A stretch of DNA of 64,000 bases from Conexibacter stalactiti (GCF_035967765.1 NZ_JAYWIT010000008.1); one strand, 5' to 3'. Positions 53,322 through 62,431 are shown, counted from the first letter of the stretch. Notes: generated by a model from the letters alone, not told the origin. Numbers and translations are program-made.

Positions 53322-54355
53322 CAGTGAGTCACCACCACGATGATTGCGGTCACGAGCGCGTTCGCCGTGGCCAGGGGAAGCAGGATCTTCCAACCGAGCG
53401 ACATCAGCTGGTCGTAGCGCGGGCGCGGGAAGGTGGTGCGCGCCCAGATGAAGAAGCAGACGACCAGCACCGTCTTGACGATCACGACGATCGGGTCGAC
53501 CCACTGCGGCGGGTCGATCCCGAACGGCAGCATCCAGCCGCCGAAGAACATCGTCACCGCGATCGCGGACGCGATCACGAGGTGGAAGTACTCGGCCGCG
53601 TAGTAGGCGGCGAAGCGGCCGCCGCCGTACTCGGTCGAGTAGCCGCCGACCAGCTCGGCGTCGGCCTCGGTGAGGTCGAACGGCGGCCGGTTCGTCTCGG
53701 CGAACGCTGCCAGCAGGAAGATTATGAAGCCGACGAACTGCGGAATGATGTACCACATTCCGGCCTGCGCCTCGACGATCTCGGTCAGCGACAGCGTGCC
53801 GGCCGTTATCACGACGCCGATCAGCGACAGGCCCATCGAGACCTCGTAGGAGATCAGCTGGGCGGCCGAGCGCATCGCGCCGAGGAAGGAGTACTTCGAG
53901 CCCGACGCCCAGCCGCCGAGCATCAGCCCGTAGACCGACAGCGCCGAGAAGGCGAAGACGAAGAGGATGCCGATCGAGACGTCGATGCCGTAGAGGCCGA
54001 CGTCCGCGCCCCAGATGTCGACGACCGGCCCGAACGGGATCACGGCGAAGGCGCCGGCGGCGCAGACCATCGAGATCGCGGGCGCGACGGCGAACAGGAA
54101 GCCGACCGACGTTCTCGGGCGGAACTGCTGCTTGAACAGCAGCTTGCCGATGTCGGCCATCGGCTGCAGCGCGCCGAAGGGGCCGACGCGGTTGGGGCCG
54201 TAGCGCATCTGCATGCGGCCCATCAGCTTGCGGTCGAGCATCAGCGCAAGCGGCACCATCGTGAAGCCGACGAGGAAGATGATCACCGCCTTGAGGATCT
54301 GGATCCACCAGGCTTCGGCGAAGCCGACCTCGGCGAACGGAAGGATCACGTTCAT
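53321..54355 (-). CDS. nuoH: NADH-quinone oxidoreductase subunit H
   Basis: The 344-residue membrane subunit at the quinone chamber has about eight helices. The hallmark RMQMRYGPNRVGPFGALQP forms part of the quinone site. Further on are FAETNRPPFDLTEADAELVGG and FIWARTTFPRPRYDQLM. It couples quinone reduction to proton pumping. It overlaps nuoG by 4 bases. Confidence 0.95.
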   Translation of the reverse strand: MNVILPFAEVGFAEAWWIQILKAVIIFLVGFTMVPLALMLDRKLMGRMQMRYGPNRVGPFGALQPMADIGKLLFKQQFRPRTSVGFLFAVAPAISMVCAAGAFAVIPFGPVVDIWGADVGLYGIDVSIGILFVFAFSALSVYGLMLGGWASGSKYSFLGAMRSAAQLISYEVSMGLSLIGVVITAGTLSLTEIVEAQAGMWYIIPQFVGFIIFLLAAFAETNRPPFDLTEADAELVGGYSTEYGGGRFAAYYAAEYFHLVIASAIAVTMFFGGWMLPFGIDPPQWVDPIVVIVKTVLVVCFFIWARTTFPRPRYDQLMSLGWKILLPLATANALVTAIIVVVTH

Positions 54356-56826
54356 GCGGGGCGCACCTCAACGAGCCGGGGCTCCTCGCCCAGCAGCTCG
54401 GTCGCGGACTGCTCGGCGGTCGCCTCCGCGAGGAAGACCGTGCCGGCGGGGACGTTGCCGCGCACGAAGACCTTCGCGAGCACGCTCGCGTCGCCTGCGC
54501 TGACGGAGACCTTGGCGCCGTTGTCGAGGCCGAGGCGGTCGGCGTCGACCGGGGAGATCTCCGCCTGCTGCTTGGCGCTCAGGAACTTCAGCGCGGGCGA
54601 TGCCTCGACCTCGGGCGCGGCCCAGATCGAGCGGTAGGTGCCGAGGCGCAGGGCGCCGTTCGGTCTCGGCGCGGCGAGCGGCTCGCCGCCATCGAACGGG
54701 CCGGCCGGCGCGGCGGGCGCGCTCGCGGCGGCCTCGCGCTCCTGCCAGCGGACGCCCTTGCCGCCGATCTCCTCCAGCGACAGGCCGGCGTAGAACGGGA
54801 CGGCGGCGACGACCTGTCTGGTCACCATCGGGCCGGTGAGGGCGCCGACGTCGAGGCCGACGCGCTTGGCGACGTCGGCGAGCACCTGCCACTCGGCACG
54901 GACCGAGCCGGGGCGGCCGATCGCGGGACGCAGGCGCTGGACGCGGCCGTCGAGGTTGACGATCGTGCCCTCCTTCTCGGCGTAGGACTCGGCCGGGAAG
55001 ACGACGGTCGCGGTCGCGCGCAGCGCGCCGCTCAGCAGCGAGGCGTGCGCGATCACGGCGCCGGCCTCGCTCAGCGCAGCCTCCCACAGGCGGCGGTCGG
55101 CGTAGTCGCGGACCGGGTCGGCGTGCAGCAGGTAGAGCGCGTCGAGCTGGCCGTTGGCAGCGGCGGTCGCGATCTCGCGCGCGCCCTTGCCGGCCTTCTT
55201 CGCGTCGGCGAGGCCCGGTCCGGCGTTCGGCTGGACGCCGACCTCGCGCAGACCGCGGCCGTTGCCGCCGACCGGGACCTCGAGCAGGCCGGCGCCGTCG
55301 CGCTCAGACAGTCTCAGCGTCGCGGCGACGTTCAGCAGCGACGGCAGCGGGGCGCTGCCGAGCCGCTGGCTCCAGAGGATCACGACGTCCTCGCCGCCGT
55401 CCTTCAGCAGCGCGGCGAGCGCCGCGACGGCCTTCGGGTCGGCGTCGGCCTTGTCGCACAGCTCCTGCACGCCGCCGGCGCCGGTCAGCTCGGCCTCGAG
55501 CGCCGCCAGGAAGGCGTGCTCGGCACCGGGCGCGTAGCGCAGCCACAGCTTCGAGTTGGGGTCGAGCGCGCTCGGGCGGCTGGTCGCGACGGCGAGCTTG
55601 ACGCCGTTGCGGCGCACGCCCTTGCGGATCCGCAGGTCGAGCGAGGCGACGTCGTCGATCGGGTCGGTCCCGAGCACGAGCACGGTGTGCGCGAACTCGA
55701 GGTCGGGGATCGTCGCCTGCAGCGCCGGCGCGGCGAGCGCGCGCTGCGTCTCGGGCGCGACCGCCGGCAGGCCGGCGCGCGCGTCGAGGTCGGCCGAGCC
55801 GAGCCCTTCGCGCAGCAGGCGCTGCAGCAGGAAGCCCTCTTCGTTGGTCGTCGTGCCGCCGGCGATCGCGGCGCTCTTGGCGCCGGCCTCGCTCAGCGCG
55901 GCGGCGGCGACGTCGAGCGCGTACTCCCACGTCGCGGGGACCAGCTCGCCGCTCTCGGGATCGCGCACGAGCGGCTCGACGACGCGCTCCTCGGAGTGGA
56001 TCGCCTGGTAGGCGAAACGGCCCTTGTCGCACAGCCAGCCGTCGTCGACGCCGTGGTTGTCGCGCGCGAGCACGCGCAGGACGCGCTCGTCGCGAACGGT
56101 GAACTCGACGTTGCACTGCGCGGGGCAGTGGGTGCAGACGGAGCCGGAGCCCTCGATATCCCACGGCCGCGCGCGGAAGCGGTAGGCGCGCGAGGTGAGC
56201 GCGCCGACGGGGCACAGCTCGATGATGTTGCCGCTGAATGGCGCGACGTACGGATGGCCGTCGAAGGTGCCGACGAACGACGAGGCGCCGCGCTCGTTGA
56301 GGATCAGCTGGTAGTCCTCGCTGACCTCCTGCGAGAAGCGCACGCAGCGGTAGCAGAGGATGCAGCGCTCGCGGTCGATCGCGATCAGCGGCGACAGCTC
56401 CAGCGGCTTTCTGAAGTGGCGCTTGGGCTCGACCATGCGCGAGACGCCGCGGCCCCAGCCGAAGGTGATGTCCTGCAGCGGGCACTCGCCGCCCTTGTCG
56501 CAGACGGGGCAGTCGAGCGGGTGGTTGACGAGCAGGAACTCGACGACCGAGTTCTGTGCCTCTCTCACGCGCGCGGTCTGCGTGTGGACGACCATGCCGT
56601 CCTTGACCGGGGTCGAGCAGGCGGTCTGCAGCTTCGGTATGCCCTCGACCTCGACGAGGCACATGCGGCAGGCGCCGACCGGCGCGCCGAGCTTCGGCTC
56701 GTAACAGAAGACGGGGATCTCGATGTCGCCGTACTTGGCGCCGTCGGCCAGCATCACGCCGGCCGGCGCGCTGACCTCGCGGCCGTCGATCGAGAACGTG
56801 ACGAACTGTCTTTCGGGGCGGGGCAT
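54352..56826 (-). CDS. nuoG: NADH-quinone oxidoreductase subunit G
   Basis: The 824-residue iron-sulfur subunit has an N-terminal ferredoxin-like [2Fe-2S] site (PVFCYEPKLGAPVGACRMC), a His/Cys site (NHPLDCPVCDKGGECPLQD) and a [4Fe-4S] set (CILCYRCVRF). A further cluster is near CTHCPAQCNVEF. The C-terminal half is a molybdopterin-oxidoreductase-like domain that holds no cofactor in this family. It conducts electrons from NuoF to NuoB. The region rich in repeated Ala/Glu is normal for this clade. Confidence 0.93.
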   Translation of the reverse strand: MPRPERQFVTFSIDGREVSAPAGVMLADGAKYGDIEIPVFCYEPKLGAPVGACRMCLVEVEGIPKLQTACSTPVKDGMVVHTQTARVREAQNSVVEFLLVNHPLDCPVCDKGGECPLQDITFGWGRGVSRMVEPKRHFRKPLELSPLIAIDRERCILCYRCVRFSQEVSEDYQLILNERGASSFVGTFDGHPYVAPFSGNIIELCPVGALTSRAYRFRARPWDIEGSGSVCTHCPAQCNVEFTVRDERVLRVLARDNHGVDDGWLCDKGRFAYQAIHSEERVVEPLVRDPESGELVPATWEYALDVAAAALSEAGAKSAAIAGGTTTNEEGFLLQRLLREGLGSADLDARAGLPAVAPETQRALAAPALQATIPDLEFAHTVLVLGTDPIDDVASLDLRIRKGVRRNGVKLAVATSRPSALDPNSKLWLRYAPGAEHAFLAALEAELTGAGGVQELCDKADADPKAVAALAALLKDGGEDVVILWSQRLGSAPLPSLLNVAATLRLSERDGAGLLEVPVGGNGRGLREVGVQPNAGPGLADAKKAGKGAREIATAAANGQLDALYLLHADPVRDYADRRLWEAALSEAGAVIAHASLLSGALRATATVVFPAESYAEKEGTIVNLDGRVQRLRPAIGRPGSVRAEWQVLADVAKRVGLDVGALTGPMVTRQVVAAVPFYAGLSLEEIGGKGVRWQEREAAASAPAAPAGPFDGGEPLAAPRPNGALRLGTYRSIWAAPEVEASPALKFLSAKQQAEISPVDADRLGLDNGAKVSVSAGDASVLAKVFVRGNVPAGTVFLAEATAEQSATELLGEEPRLVEVRPA

Positions 56827-58136
56827 CAGGCGGCGGCTCCAGCGATCTCGATCGGCGACGGGTCCGGCGCGGCGCCGAGACCGGCGCGCTCGCGCGCCTC
56901 CTCGATGTACTGCTCGAACTCGTCACGGAACTTCGCGACCATCGAGGAGAGCGGCATCGCCATCGCGTCGCCGAGCACGCAGAGGCAGTTGCCCATGATC
57001 TGGTCCTGGACGGAGGCGATGATGTCGAGGTCCATCGGCGTCGCGTCGCCGTCGTGGATCCGCTGCAGCATCTTCACGGTCCAGTTGGTGCCCTCGCGGC
57101 AGGGCGTGCACTTGCCGCACGACTCGTGTCTGTAGAACTTCGCCAGCGTCAGCGCGACGTCGACGACCGAGTTGCTGTCGTCGACGACGATGATCGCGCC
57201 GGAGCCGAGCATCGAGCCGGCCTTCGCCATCGAGTCGAAGTCGTAGCCCAGCTCCAGGTCCTCCGGCTTGAGCACCGGCGAGGAGGAGCCGCCCGGGAAC
57301 CAGAACTTGATCTCGCGGCCCGGCAGCGGACCGCCGGCGAGGCCGTAGATGATGTCTCTGGACTTCATGCCCAGCTCGATCTCGTAGTTGCCCGGTCTCT
57401 GGACGTTGCCGGAGATCGAGATCAGCTTCGTGCCGGCCGAGTTCTCGACGCCGAGCTTCGCGTACTCGGTGCCGCTCATCTTGATGATGTGCGGAACCGT
57501 CGCGAGCGTCTCGACGTTGTTGATCAGCGTCGGGCCCTGGTAGAGGCCCTGGTTGGCCGGGAACGGCGGCTTCAGGCGCGGGTTGCCGCGCTTGCCCTCG
57601 AGCGAGTCGAGCAGGCCGGTCTCCTCGCCGCAGATGTAGGCGCCGGCGCCGCGGTGCAGCACGAGCGTCTGCGAGTGGCCCGAGCCGAGGATGTCCTCGC
57701 CGAGGAAGCCGGCCTGGCGCGCCTCGATCAGCGCCGCCTCCAGCTTCATCGCCTGCAGCTCGTACTCGCCGCGGATGTAGATGAAGGAGCGGTTGGCGCC
57801 GGCCGCGTACGCCGCGATGATCATGCCCTCGATCAGCATGTGCGGCGACTTCTGCATCAGCTCGCGGTCCTTGAAGGTCCCCGGCTCGGACTCGTCCGCG
57901 TTGCAGACGAGGTACTTGTCCATCGCGCCTCTCGGCAGGAACGAGACCTTCTTGCCCATCGCGAAGCCGGCGCCGCCGCGGCCGCGCAGGCCGGAGTCGA
58001 GCAGGTTCTGGAGAACCTCCTCGGGCGTCATTCTCAGCGCTCGCTTGAGCGACTCGTAGCCGCCGCGGCGCTGGTAGACCTCGATCGTGTCGAGGCCGGG
58101 CTCGTCGATGCGGTCGAAGAGAAGCTTGTCAGCCAT
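56826..58136 (-). CDS. nuoF: NADH-quinone oxidoreductase subunit F
   Basis: The 436-residue flavoprotein subunit has FMN-binding GLRGRGGAGFAMGKKVSFLP and NADH-binding NADESEPGTFKDR. The N3 [4Fe-4S] cluster is in ESCGKCTPCREGTNW, with a later Cys in GNCLCVLG. It oxidises NADH in the cytoplasmic arm. It overlaps nuoE by 8 bases and nuoG by 1 base. Confidence 0.95.
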   Translation of the reverse strand: MADKLLFDRIDEPGLDTIEVYQRRGGYESLKRALRMTPEEVLQNLLDSGLRGRGGAGFAMGKKVSFLPRGAMDKYLVCNADESEPGTFKDRELMQKSPHMLIEGMIIAAYAAGANRSFIYIRGEYELQAMKLEAALIEARQAGFLGEDILGSGHSQTLVLHRGAGAYICGEETGLLDSLEGKRGNPRLKPPFPANQGLYQGPTLINNVETLATVPHIIKMSGTEYAKLGVENSAGTKLISISGNVQRPGNYEIELGMKSRDIIYGLAGGPLPGREIKFWFPGGSSSPVLKPEDLELGYDFDSMAKAGSMLGSGAIIVVDDSNSVVDVALTLAKFYRHESCGKCTPCREGTNWTVKMLQRIHDGDATPMDLDIIASVQDQIMGNCLCVLGDAMAMPLSSMVAKFRDEFEQYIEEARERAGLGAAPDPSPIEIAGAAA

Positions 58137-58764
58137 TGGGGTTCGCTCCTGGATCGGCGCAGGGGCGCCGGGACAGCTGCTTGTCGGGGAGCACCTCGCG
58201 GCCCTCTCTCAGGTCCGCGATCAGCTGCTCCGCGTCGGCGAGCTCCAGCGGGCCGACGAACTCGCCGTTGACCGAGGCCATCGGCGCGATGTCGCAGGCG
58301 CCGAGGCACTCGAAGCCGCGCACGTTGAAGTCGGGGTCGCCGCCGGCGGCCGCCTCGACCGCCGCCAGCATCTCCTTGCCGCCGCGCAGCGAGCAGGAGA
58401 TGTTCGTGCAGACGTAGACGCGCTGTCTGCCGACCGGCTTGGTCTCGAACATGTCGTAGAAGGTCGCGACCGCGGTCACGTAGCCGGGCGTCAGCCGCAT
58501 CACGCAGGCGACCTGCTCGATCGCCTCCGGCGAGCACCAGCCGTGCACCGCCTGGGCGGCGTGCAGGGCAGGGATCGTCGCCGAGCGGAACTCGGGGTAC
58601 TTCGCCATCGACGCCTCGATCTCCGCACGCAGCGCGTCGGGGACGGGCGTCGTCGCCGGGTCGGGGACGACGGCGGGGTCCTTGCTGAGGTCGACGGAGT
58701 CGTCCCAGCCAGGGATGCGCGAGCCGTGGCCGTAGCGAGCCACGGCCGAGGTCTGCTCAGCCAT
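58129..58764 (-). CDS. nuoE: NADH-quinone oxidoreductase subunit E
   Basis: The 211-residue thioredoxin-fold subunit has a [2Fe-2S] cluster from VCTNISCSLRG and FECLGACDIAPM. A helical N-terminal extension precedes YPEFRSATIPALHAAQAVHG. With NuoF it forms the NADH dehydrogenase module. It is joined to nuoD as TGATG. Confidence 0.95.
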   Translation of the reverse strand: MAEQTSAVARYGHGSRIPGWDDSVDLSKDPAVVPDPATTPVPDALRAEIEASMAKYPEFRSATIPALHAAQAVHGWCSPEAIEQVACVMRLTPGYVTAVATFYDMFETKPVGRQRVYVCTNISCSLRGGKEMLAAVEAAAGGDPDFNVRGFECLGACDIAPMASVNGEFVGPLELADAEQLIADLREGREVLPDKQLSRRPCADPGANPNG

Positions 58765-60008
58765 CAGCGGTCCACCCCTCCGAGGACGGGATCGAGCATC
58801 GCCAGCGTCGCGACGAGGTCGGCGATGTAGGTGTCGCGGGTCGCGGGCGCGGTCGCCTGCAGGTTGACGAACGAGGGGTCGCGCATGTGCACGCGGGCCG
58901 GCTTGGAGGAGCCGTCGGAGCGCACGAAGCAGCCGAGCTCGCCGCGCGGCGACTCGATCGCGTTGTAGACCTCGCCCGGCGGGACGCGGAAGCCCTCGGT
59001 GACGAGCTTGAAGTGGTGGATCAGCGCCTCCATCGAGGTCGCCAGCTCATGCCGCGGCGGCAGCGCGACCTTGCGGTCCTCGGTGATGTGCGGCCCCTCG
59101 GGCAGGCCGTCGATCGCCTGGTCGATGATCTCGCAGGACTCGAGGATCTCGGCGTGGCGGACGCGGTAGCGATCGTAGTTGTCGCCCTCGGTCCCGACCG
59201 GGATGCGGAATCTGAAGTCCTCGTAGGAGCAGTACGGATCGGCCTTGCGCAGGTCCCACGGGTTGCCGGCGGCGCGCAGCAGCGGGCCGGTCACGCCGAG
59301 GTCGATCAGCGTTCTCTCGTCGACGACGCCGGTGTGGCGCATGCGCTGGAGGAAGATCTCGTTCTTGTCGAGCAGCGCGCTGTACTGCTGGGAGCGCTCG
59401 CGCATCGTCTTGGTGAATCTCTTGACGCGCTCGGCCCAGCCGGTGGGGATGTCCTCTATGACGCCGCCGACCTGGAAGTAGCGCGTGTGCATGCGCTGGC
59501 CGGAGGACATCTCGAACAGGTCGAGGACCTGCTCGCGCTCGCGGAAGGCGTACCACCACATGCCGATCGCCCCGAGGTCGATGCAGCTGGTGCCGAGCCA
59601 GACGAGGTGGGACATGATGCGGTTCAGCTCCATGTGGATCACACGGAGGTACTGCGCGCGCTTGGGGACGTCGACCTCGAGCAGCTTTTCGACGGCGCCG
59701 CAGAAGGCGTACGCGTTGAAGTAGTAGGAGAGGTAGTCCATCCGCTCGACGACGGGGATGACCTTCCAGTACGCCTTCTGCTCGGCGGTCTTCTCGATGC
59801 CGGTGTGGACGTAGCCGATGATCGGCTTGATGTCGCGGACGATCTCGCCCTCGAGCGTCAGGATCAGGCGCAGCACCCCGTGCGTGGAGGGGTGATGCGG
59901 ACCCATGTTGACCGTCATCATCTCCTGCTCGAGCCCCATGCCGGCGGGCTCGGCGGAGTACGAGGTCGATTCCTCGCGTCTGCGGTAGTCGGAGATGCCG
60001 GTGCTCAC
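58764..60008 (-). CDS. nuoD: NADH-quinone oxidoreductase subunit D
   Basis: The 414-residue subunit starts at a GTG that overlaps the nuoC stop (GTGA); an upstream GTG adds three residues. It has MGPHHPSTHGVLRLILTLEGE and VERMDYLSYYFNAYAFC. Near the quinone site are YFQVGGVIEDIPTGW and SPRGELGCFVRSDGS. It is homologous to the large subunit of [NiFe] hydrogenase but lacks its metal Cys pairs. It contributes to the quinone pocket with NuoB. Confidence 0.94.
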   Translation of the reverse strand: MSTGISDYRRREESTSYSAEPAGMGLEQEMMTVNMGPHHPSTHGVLRLILTLEGEIVRDIKPIIGYVHTGIEKTAEQKAYWKVIPVVERMDYLSYYFNAYAFCGAVEKLLEVDVPKRAQYLRVIHMELNRIMSHLVWLGTSCIDLGAIGMWWYAFREREQVLDLFEMSSGQRMHTRYFQVGGVIEDIPTGWAERVKRFTKTMRERSQQYSALLDKNEIFLQRMRHTGVVDERTLIDLGVTGPLLRAAGNPWDLRKADPYCSYEDFRFRIPVGTEGDNYDRYRVRHAEILESCEIIDQAIDGLPEGPHITEDRKVALPPRHELATSMEALIHHFKLVTEGFRVPPGEVYNAIESPRGELGCFVRSDGSSKPARVHMRDPSFVNLQATAPATRDTYIADLVATLAMLDPVLGGVDR

Positions 60009-60514
60009 TGCGTCCACCCCGGGATCTTGTCCTCGTTGTAGGTGAAGATGACCGGCTCGCCGCCGACCGGGAAGTCGCGTCGCTGCGGGTAGCCCTCGTA
60101 GTCCTCGGGCATCAGGATGCGGCGCAGGTCGGGGTGGCCGTCGAAGACGATCCCGAACATGTCGTAGACCTCGCGCTCCGGATGGTTGGCGCCGGGCCAG
60201 ATGTCGACGACCGAGTCGACGTGGGCGTCGTCGAGCGGCAGCCGGACCTTCACGCAGATGCGGTCGACGGCGCTCATGTCGAGCAGCTGCCAGTGGACCG
60301 ACAGGCGTGGCTCCTCGGGGTAGTAGTCGACCCCGTGGAGGCTGGCGAGGAAGCTGTAGCCCTGCTCGCGCAGCGCGAGCAGCACCTCGCGCACGTGCGC
60401 GGGCGCGACCGAGATCGTCGCCTCGCCGCGGAAGTGGAGCGTGTCGAGGACGGCGTCGGGGTTCCTGTCGCGGAGGCCCTGAGCGATCAGCTCCAAGCCG
60501 GTCGCGTCAGGCAC
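60005..60514 (-). CDS. nuoC: NADH-quinone oxidoreductase subunit C
   Basis: The 169-residue 30-kDa subunit has the signature WPGANHPEREVYDMFGIVF and PQRRDFPVGGEPV. It supports assembly of the peripheral arm. The start is a GTG that overlaps nuoB by 8 bases. No NuoCD fusion is present. Confidence 0.94.
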   Translation of the reverse strand: MPDATGLELIAQGLRDRNPDAVLDTLHFRGEATISVAPAHVREVLLALREQGYSFLASLHGVDYYPEEPRLSVHWQLLDMSAVDRICVKVRLPLDDAHVDSVVDIWPGANHPEREVYDMFGIVFDGHPDLRRILMPEDYEGYPQRRDFPVGGEPVIFTYNEDKIPGWTQ

Positions 60515-61196
60515 CTTGTGTCTCCCCGGACTGGAAGACGTTGATCGCGTTGACGCCGGGCCGGTCGGCGGCGCCGACGACCTCTTCGGTGCCGATCGCC
60601 TCGTAGCGCTCGCGCCAGCCTCTGGGCGGGTTGCCCTGGACCTTCGAGCGCAGCTTCAGGATCGCGTGCGCGAGCGCCTCCGGGCGCGGCGGGCAGCCGG
60701 GGACGTGCACGTCGATCGGCATGAACTTGTCGGCCGGGACGATCGCGTAGTTGTTGAAGACGCCCATCGACGAGCAGCAGGCGCCCATCGAGATCGCCCA
60801 GCGCGGCTCGAGCATCTGGTCGTAGATGCGGCGCACGATCGGCGCCATCTTGATCGAGACGCGGCCGGAGAGGATCAGCATGTCGGCCTGGCGCGGAGAG
60901 GCGCGGAAGGCCTCGAAGCCGAAGCGGCCGATGTCCAGGCGCGCGCCCGGCAGCGACATCATCTCGATCGCGCAGCAGGCGAGGCCGAAGGTCGCGGGGA
61001 ACATCGAGTTGCCCTGCGCCCAGGCGGTCACCTTGTCGAGCGTGGTGGTCAGCACCCGCTCCTCGACGTACGCCTCCAGCTCGGCGTCGGTCAGGTCGCC
61101 GCGCAGCATGTCGCGGGCGCGCTGCTGCTGGATGCGGAACTCCTCGCCGCCGCCTTCGACGGCGGGGGCACCGAGCTTTGCTCGCGTTATTTCCAT
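60507..61196 (-). CDS. nuoB: NADH-quinone oxidoreductase subunit B
   Basis: The 229-residue subunit holds the N2 [4Fe-4S] cluster that reduces quinone. It has the tandem Cys in FGLACCAIEMMS, then GACCSSMG and VHVPGCPPRPEALAH. The N-terminus is extended by about 45 residues with the usual helix (EAYVEERVLTTTLDKVTAWA). It overlaps nuoA by 10 bases. Confidence 0.94.
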   Translation of the reverse strand: MEITRAKLGAPAVEGGGEEFRIQQQRARDMLRGDLTDAELEAYVEERVLTTTLDKVTAWAQGNSMFPATFGLACCAIEMMSLPGARLDIGRFGFEAFRASPRQADMLILSGRVSIKMAPIVRRIYDQMLEPRWAISMGACCSSMGVFNNYAIVPADKFMPIDVHVPGCPPRPEALAHAILKLRSKVQGNPPRGWRERYEAIGTEEVVGAADRPGVNAINVFQSGETQGA

Positions 61197-61552
61197 TCGA
61201 GCGCACCTCGGCGCCAGACATAGACGAAGGCCACCATCAGCAGCACGATGAAGACGATCGTCTCCACCAGCGCGAAGGTCCCGAACGCCTTCAGCTGCAC
61301 GGCGATCGGATAGAGGAAGATGACCTCGATGTCGAAGAGGATGAAGAGCATCGCGATCAGGTAGAAGCTGATCCCGAAGCGGAAGTTGCCTCTCACCTCG
61401 GAGGGCAGGCCGCACTCGTAGGGAGTGACCTGAGCCTCTCTCGTGGAACCCGCGCGCTTGGGTCCGAGGAGCGAACCGGCGGTCACGAAGACGCCGCCGA
61501 TGACAGCGCCCAGTACGACGAAAACGATGGCAGGACCGTAGGTAGTCAACAT
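61187..61552 (-). CDS. nuoA: NADH-quinone oxidoreductase subunit A
   Basis: The 121-residue subunit has three transmembrane helices. The hallmark is VTPYECGLPSE near residue 44, and the C-terminal helices include FILFDIEVIFLYP. It is the first gene of the operon, so the nuo promoter lies upstream at 61560-61625. Confidence 0.95.
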   Translation of the reverse strand: MLTTYGPAIVFVVLGAVIGGVFVTAGSLLGPKRAGSTREAQVTPYECGLPSEVRGNFRFGISFYLIAMLFILFDIEVIFLYPIAVQLKAFGTFALVETIVFIVLLMVAFVYVWRRGALEWK

Positions 61553-61588
61553 CTCCGCCGTGGTTATATCACCAGTCCGAGCAAGCTT

Positions 61589-61603
61589 GTAACAACGTGT
61601 TAC
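61589..61603. promoter_or_regulatory. Palindrome in the nuo promoter region
   Basis: GTAACA ACG TGTTAC is a perfect 6-bp inverted repeat in the 95-bp gap between nuoA (-) and the membrane-protein gene (+). On the minus strand a candidate promoter (TTACAA, 18 bp, TATAAC) overlaps or adjoins it. It may bind a redox or respiratory regulator; no exact match to a known consensus was recognised. Confidence 0.55.
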
Positions 61604-61647
61604 TTAGTGCTTAAAGTGTCGAATCAAATGTGCTGAAAGGCGCAAAG

Positions 61648-62100
61648 ATGCCCACCGTTCATCTCGTTATCGGCGTGCTCCTGCTCGTCTTCAATCTCGC
61701 CGCCGGCATCGTCGGTGCGTGGGCCTGGTTCAGAGTCGAGCCGAGCCTGCTGTTCTGGCGACTGCTGCGCGTCGCGCAGGTCACGATCGTCGTGCAGGTC
61801 CTGCTGGGCGCGTTGCTGCTCGTGCTCGGTCATTCGCCCGACGGCGACCTGCACATCCTCTACGGCGTGCTGCCCGTCGCGATCACCTTCATCGCCGAGC
61901 AGCTGCGGATCGGCTCAGCCGAGACGATCCTCGAGGCGCGCGGCTTCGCGTCCTCCCAGGAGGTGGGAGAACTGCCTGCCGAGGAGCAGCGCGTCGTGGT
62001 GCTGTCGATCGTCCGGCGCGAGGTGGGCGTGATGACGATCTCCTGCTTCGTCGTCGCGCTGCTGGCGCTGCGGGCGGCCAGCGAGGCCGGCGCGATCTGA
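61648..62100 (+). CDS. Small four-helix membrane protein
   Basis: The 150-residue protein uses the ATG at 61648 preceded by AAAGG; an upstream GTG frame is less likely. It has four hydrophobic helices: VHLVIGVLLLVFNLAAGIVG, LLFWRLLRVAQVTIVVQVLL, LHILYGVLPVAITFIAEQL and GVMTISCFVVALLALRA. It has a soluble loop with an EEQRVV segment. No family is recognised. Its divergence from nuoA invites a guess at a respiratory role, but nothing more is shown. Confidence 0.72.
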   Translation: MPTVHLVIGVLLLVFNLAAGIVGAWAWFRVEPSLLFWRLLRVAQVTIVVQVLLGALLLVLGHSPDGDLHILYGVLPVAITFIAEQLRIGSAETILEARGFASSQEVGELPAEEQRVVVLSIVRREVGVMTISCFVVALLALRAASEAGAI

Positions 62101-62160
62101 GGCCGCACAGCGCCCGCCGCGCCGCCGAGGGAAGCGGCGCGGACAGGCTGTGAGGAAGCT

Positions 62161-62182
62161 GAGGGTCCCGGCACCGACCCTC
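62161..62182 (+). terminator. Terminator of the small membrane-protein gene
   Basis: GAGGGTC and GACCCTC pair around CCGGCACC, followed by TTTGG. It is located 60 bp after the stop. Confidence 0.65.
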
Positions 62183-62201
62183 TTTGGTTGCCGCCGTTGA
62201 G

Positions 62202-62223
62202 GACGATCGAAAGGAAGATCGTC
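62202..62223. other. Stem-loop of unknown role
   Basis: GACGATC, an 8-nt loop (GAAAGGAA), then GATCGTC. It could be part of a non-coding transcript. It lies between the terminator and the iron boxes. Confidence 0.35.
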
Positions 62224-62297
62224 TCGGCCGGCGCCGGGACTGCGTGCGATCTTCGCCGCCGCGTCGCGTTCTCCTGCACGCCCGTTCCCGGAAGAAG

Positions 62298-62311
62298 TTA
62301 GGCGACCCTAA
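62298..62311. promoter_or_regulatory. DtxR/IdeR-like iron box 1
   Basis: TTAGG CGAC CCTAA, a perfect inverted repeat that resembles the left 14 bases of the DtxR/IdeR consensus. It is 72 bp from box 2. Neither box lies upstream of a recognised gene. Confidence 0.55.
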
Positions 62312-62369
62312 TTCACTGCTGTGTGGCACCGTCACAGCGCTGGACGGAAACGCTCGCGGTCGGCGAAAG

Positions 62370-62383
62370 TTAGGTTGCCCTAA
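62370..62383. promoter_or_regulatory. DtxR/IdeR-like iron box 2
   Basis: TTAGG TTGC CCTAA matches 12 of 14 positions of the DtxR-type TTAGGTTAGCCTAA. It is flanked by AAAG and TTAA. With box 1 it suggests a cooperatively bound, iron-regulated site. Confidence 0.58.
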
Positions 62384-62431
62384 TTAAGCGCCGCCGCGCC
62401 CGCCTCACCGCCCCAGCGAGGTGACAGTCGC

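Larger units (their letters stand above)
62101..62431. other. Convergent intergenic region with iron-box-like elements
   Basis: Holds a terminator hairpin (62161-62182), a second stem-loop (62202-62223) and two DtxR/IdeR-like boxes. No convincing protein-coding frame is seen; the frames that exist merely translate the boxes. Genes on both sides end here. Confidence 0.6.

Noticed and set aside
62184..62387. 67-residue ORF across the two iron boxes
   Set aside because: Its sequence is largely the translation of repeated boxes (KLGDPNS, KLGCPN); no ribosome site and no conserved fold, so I treat the DNA elements as the signal.
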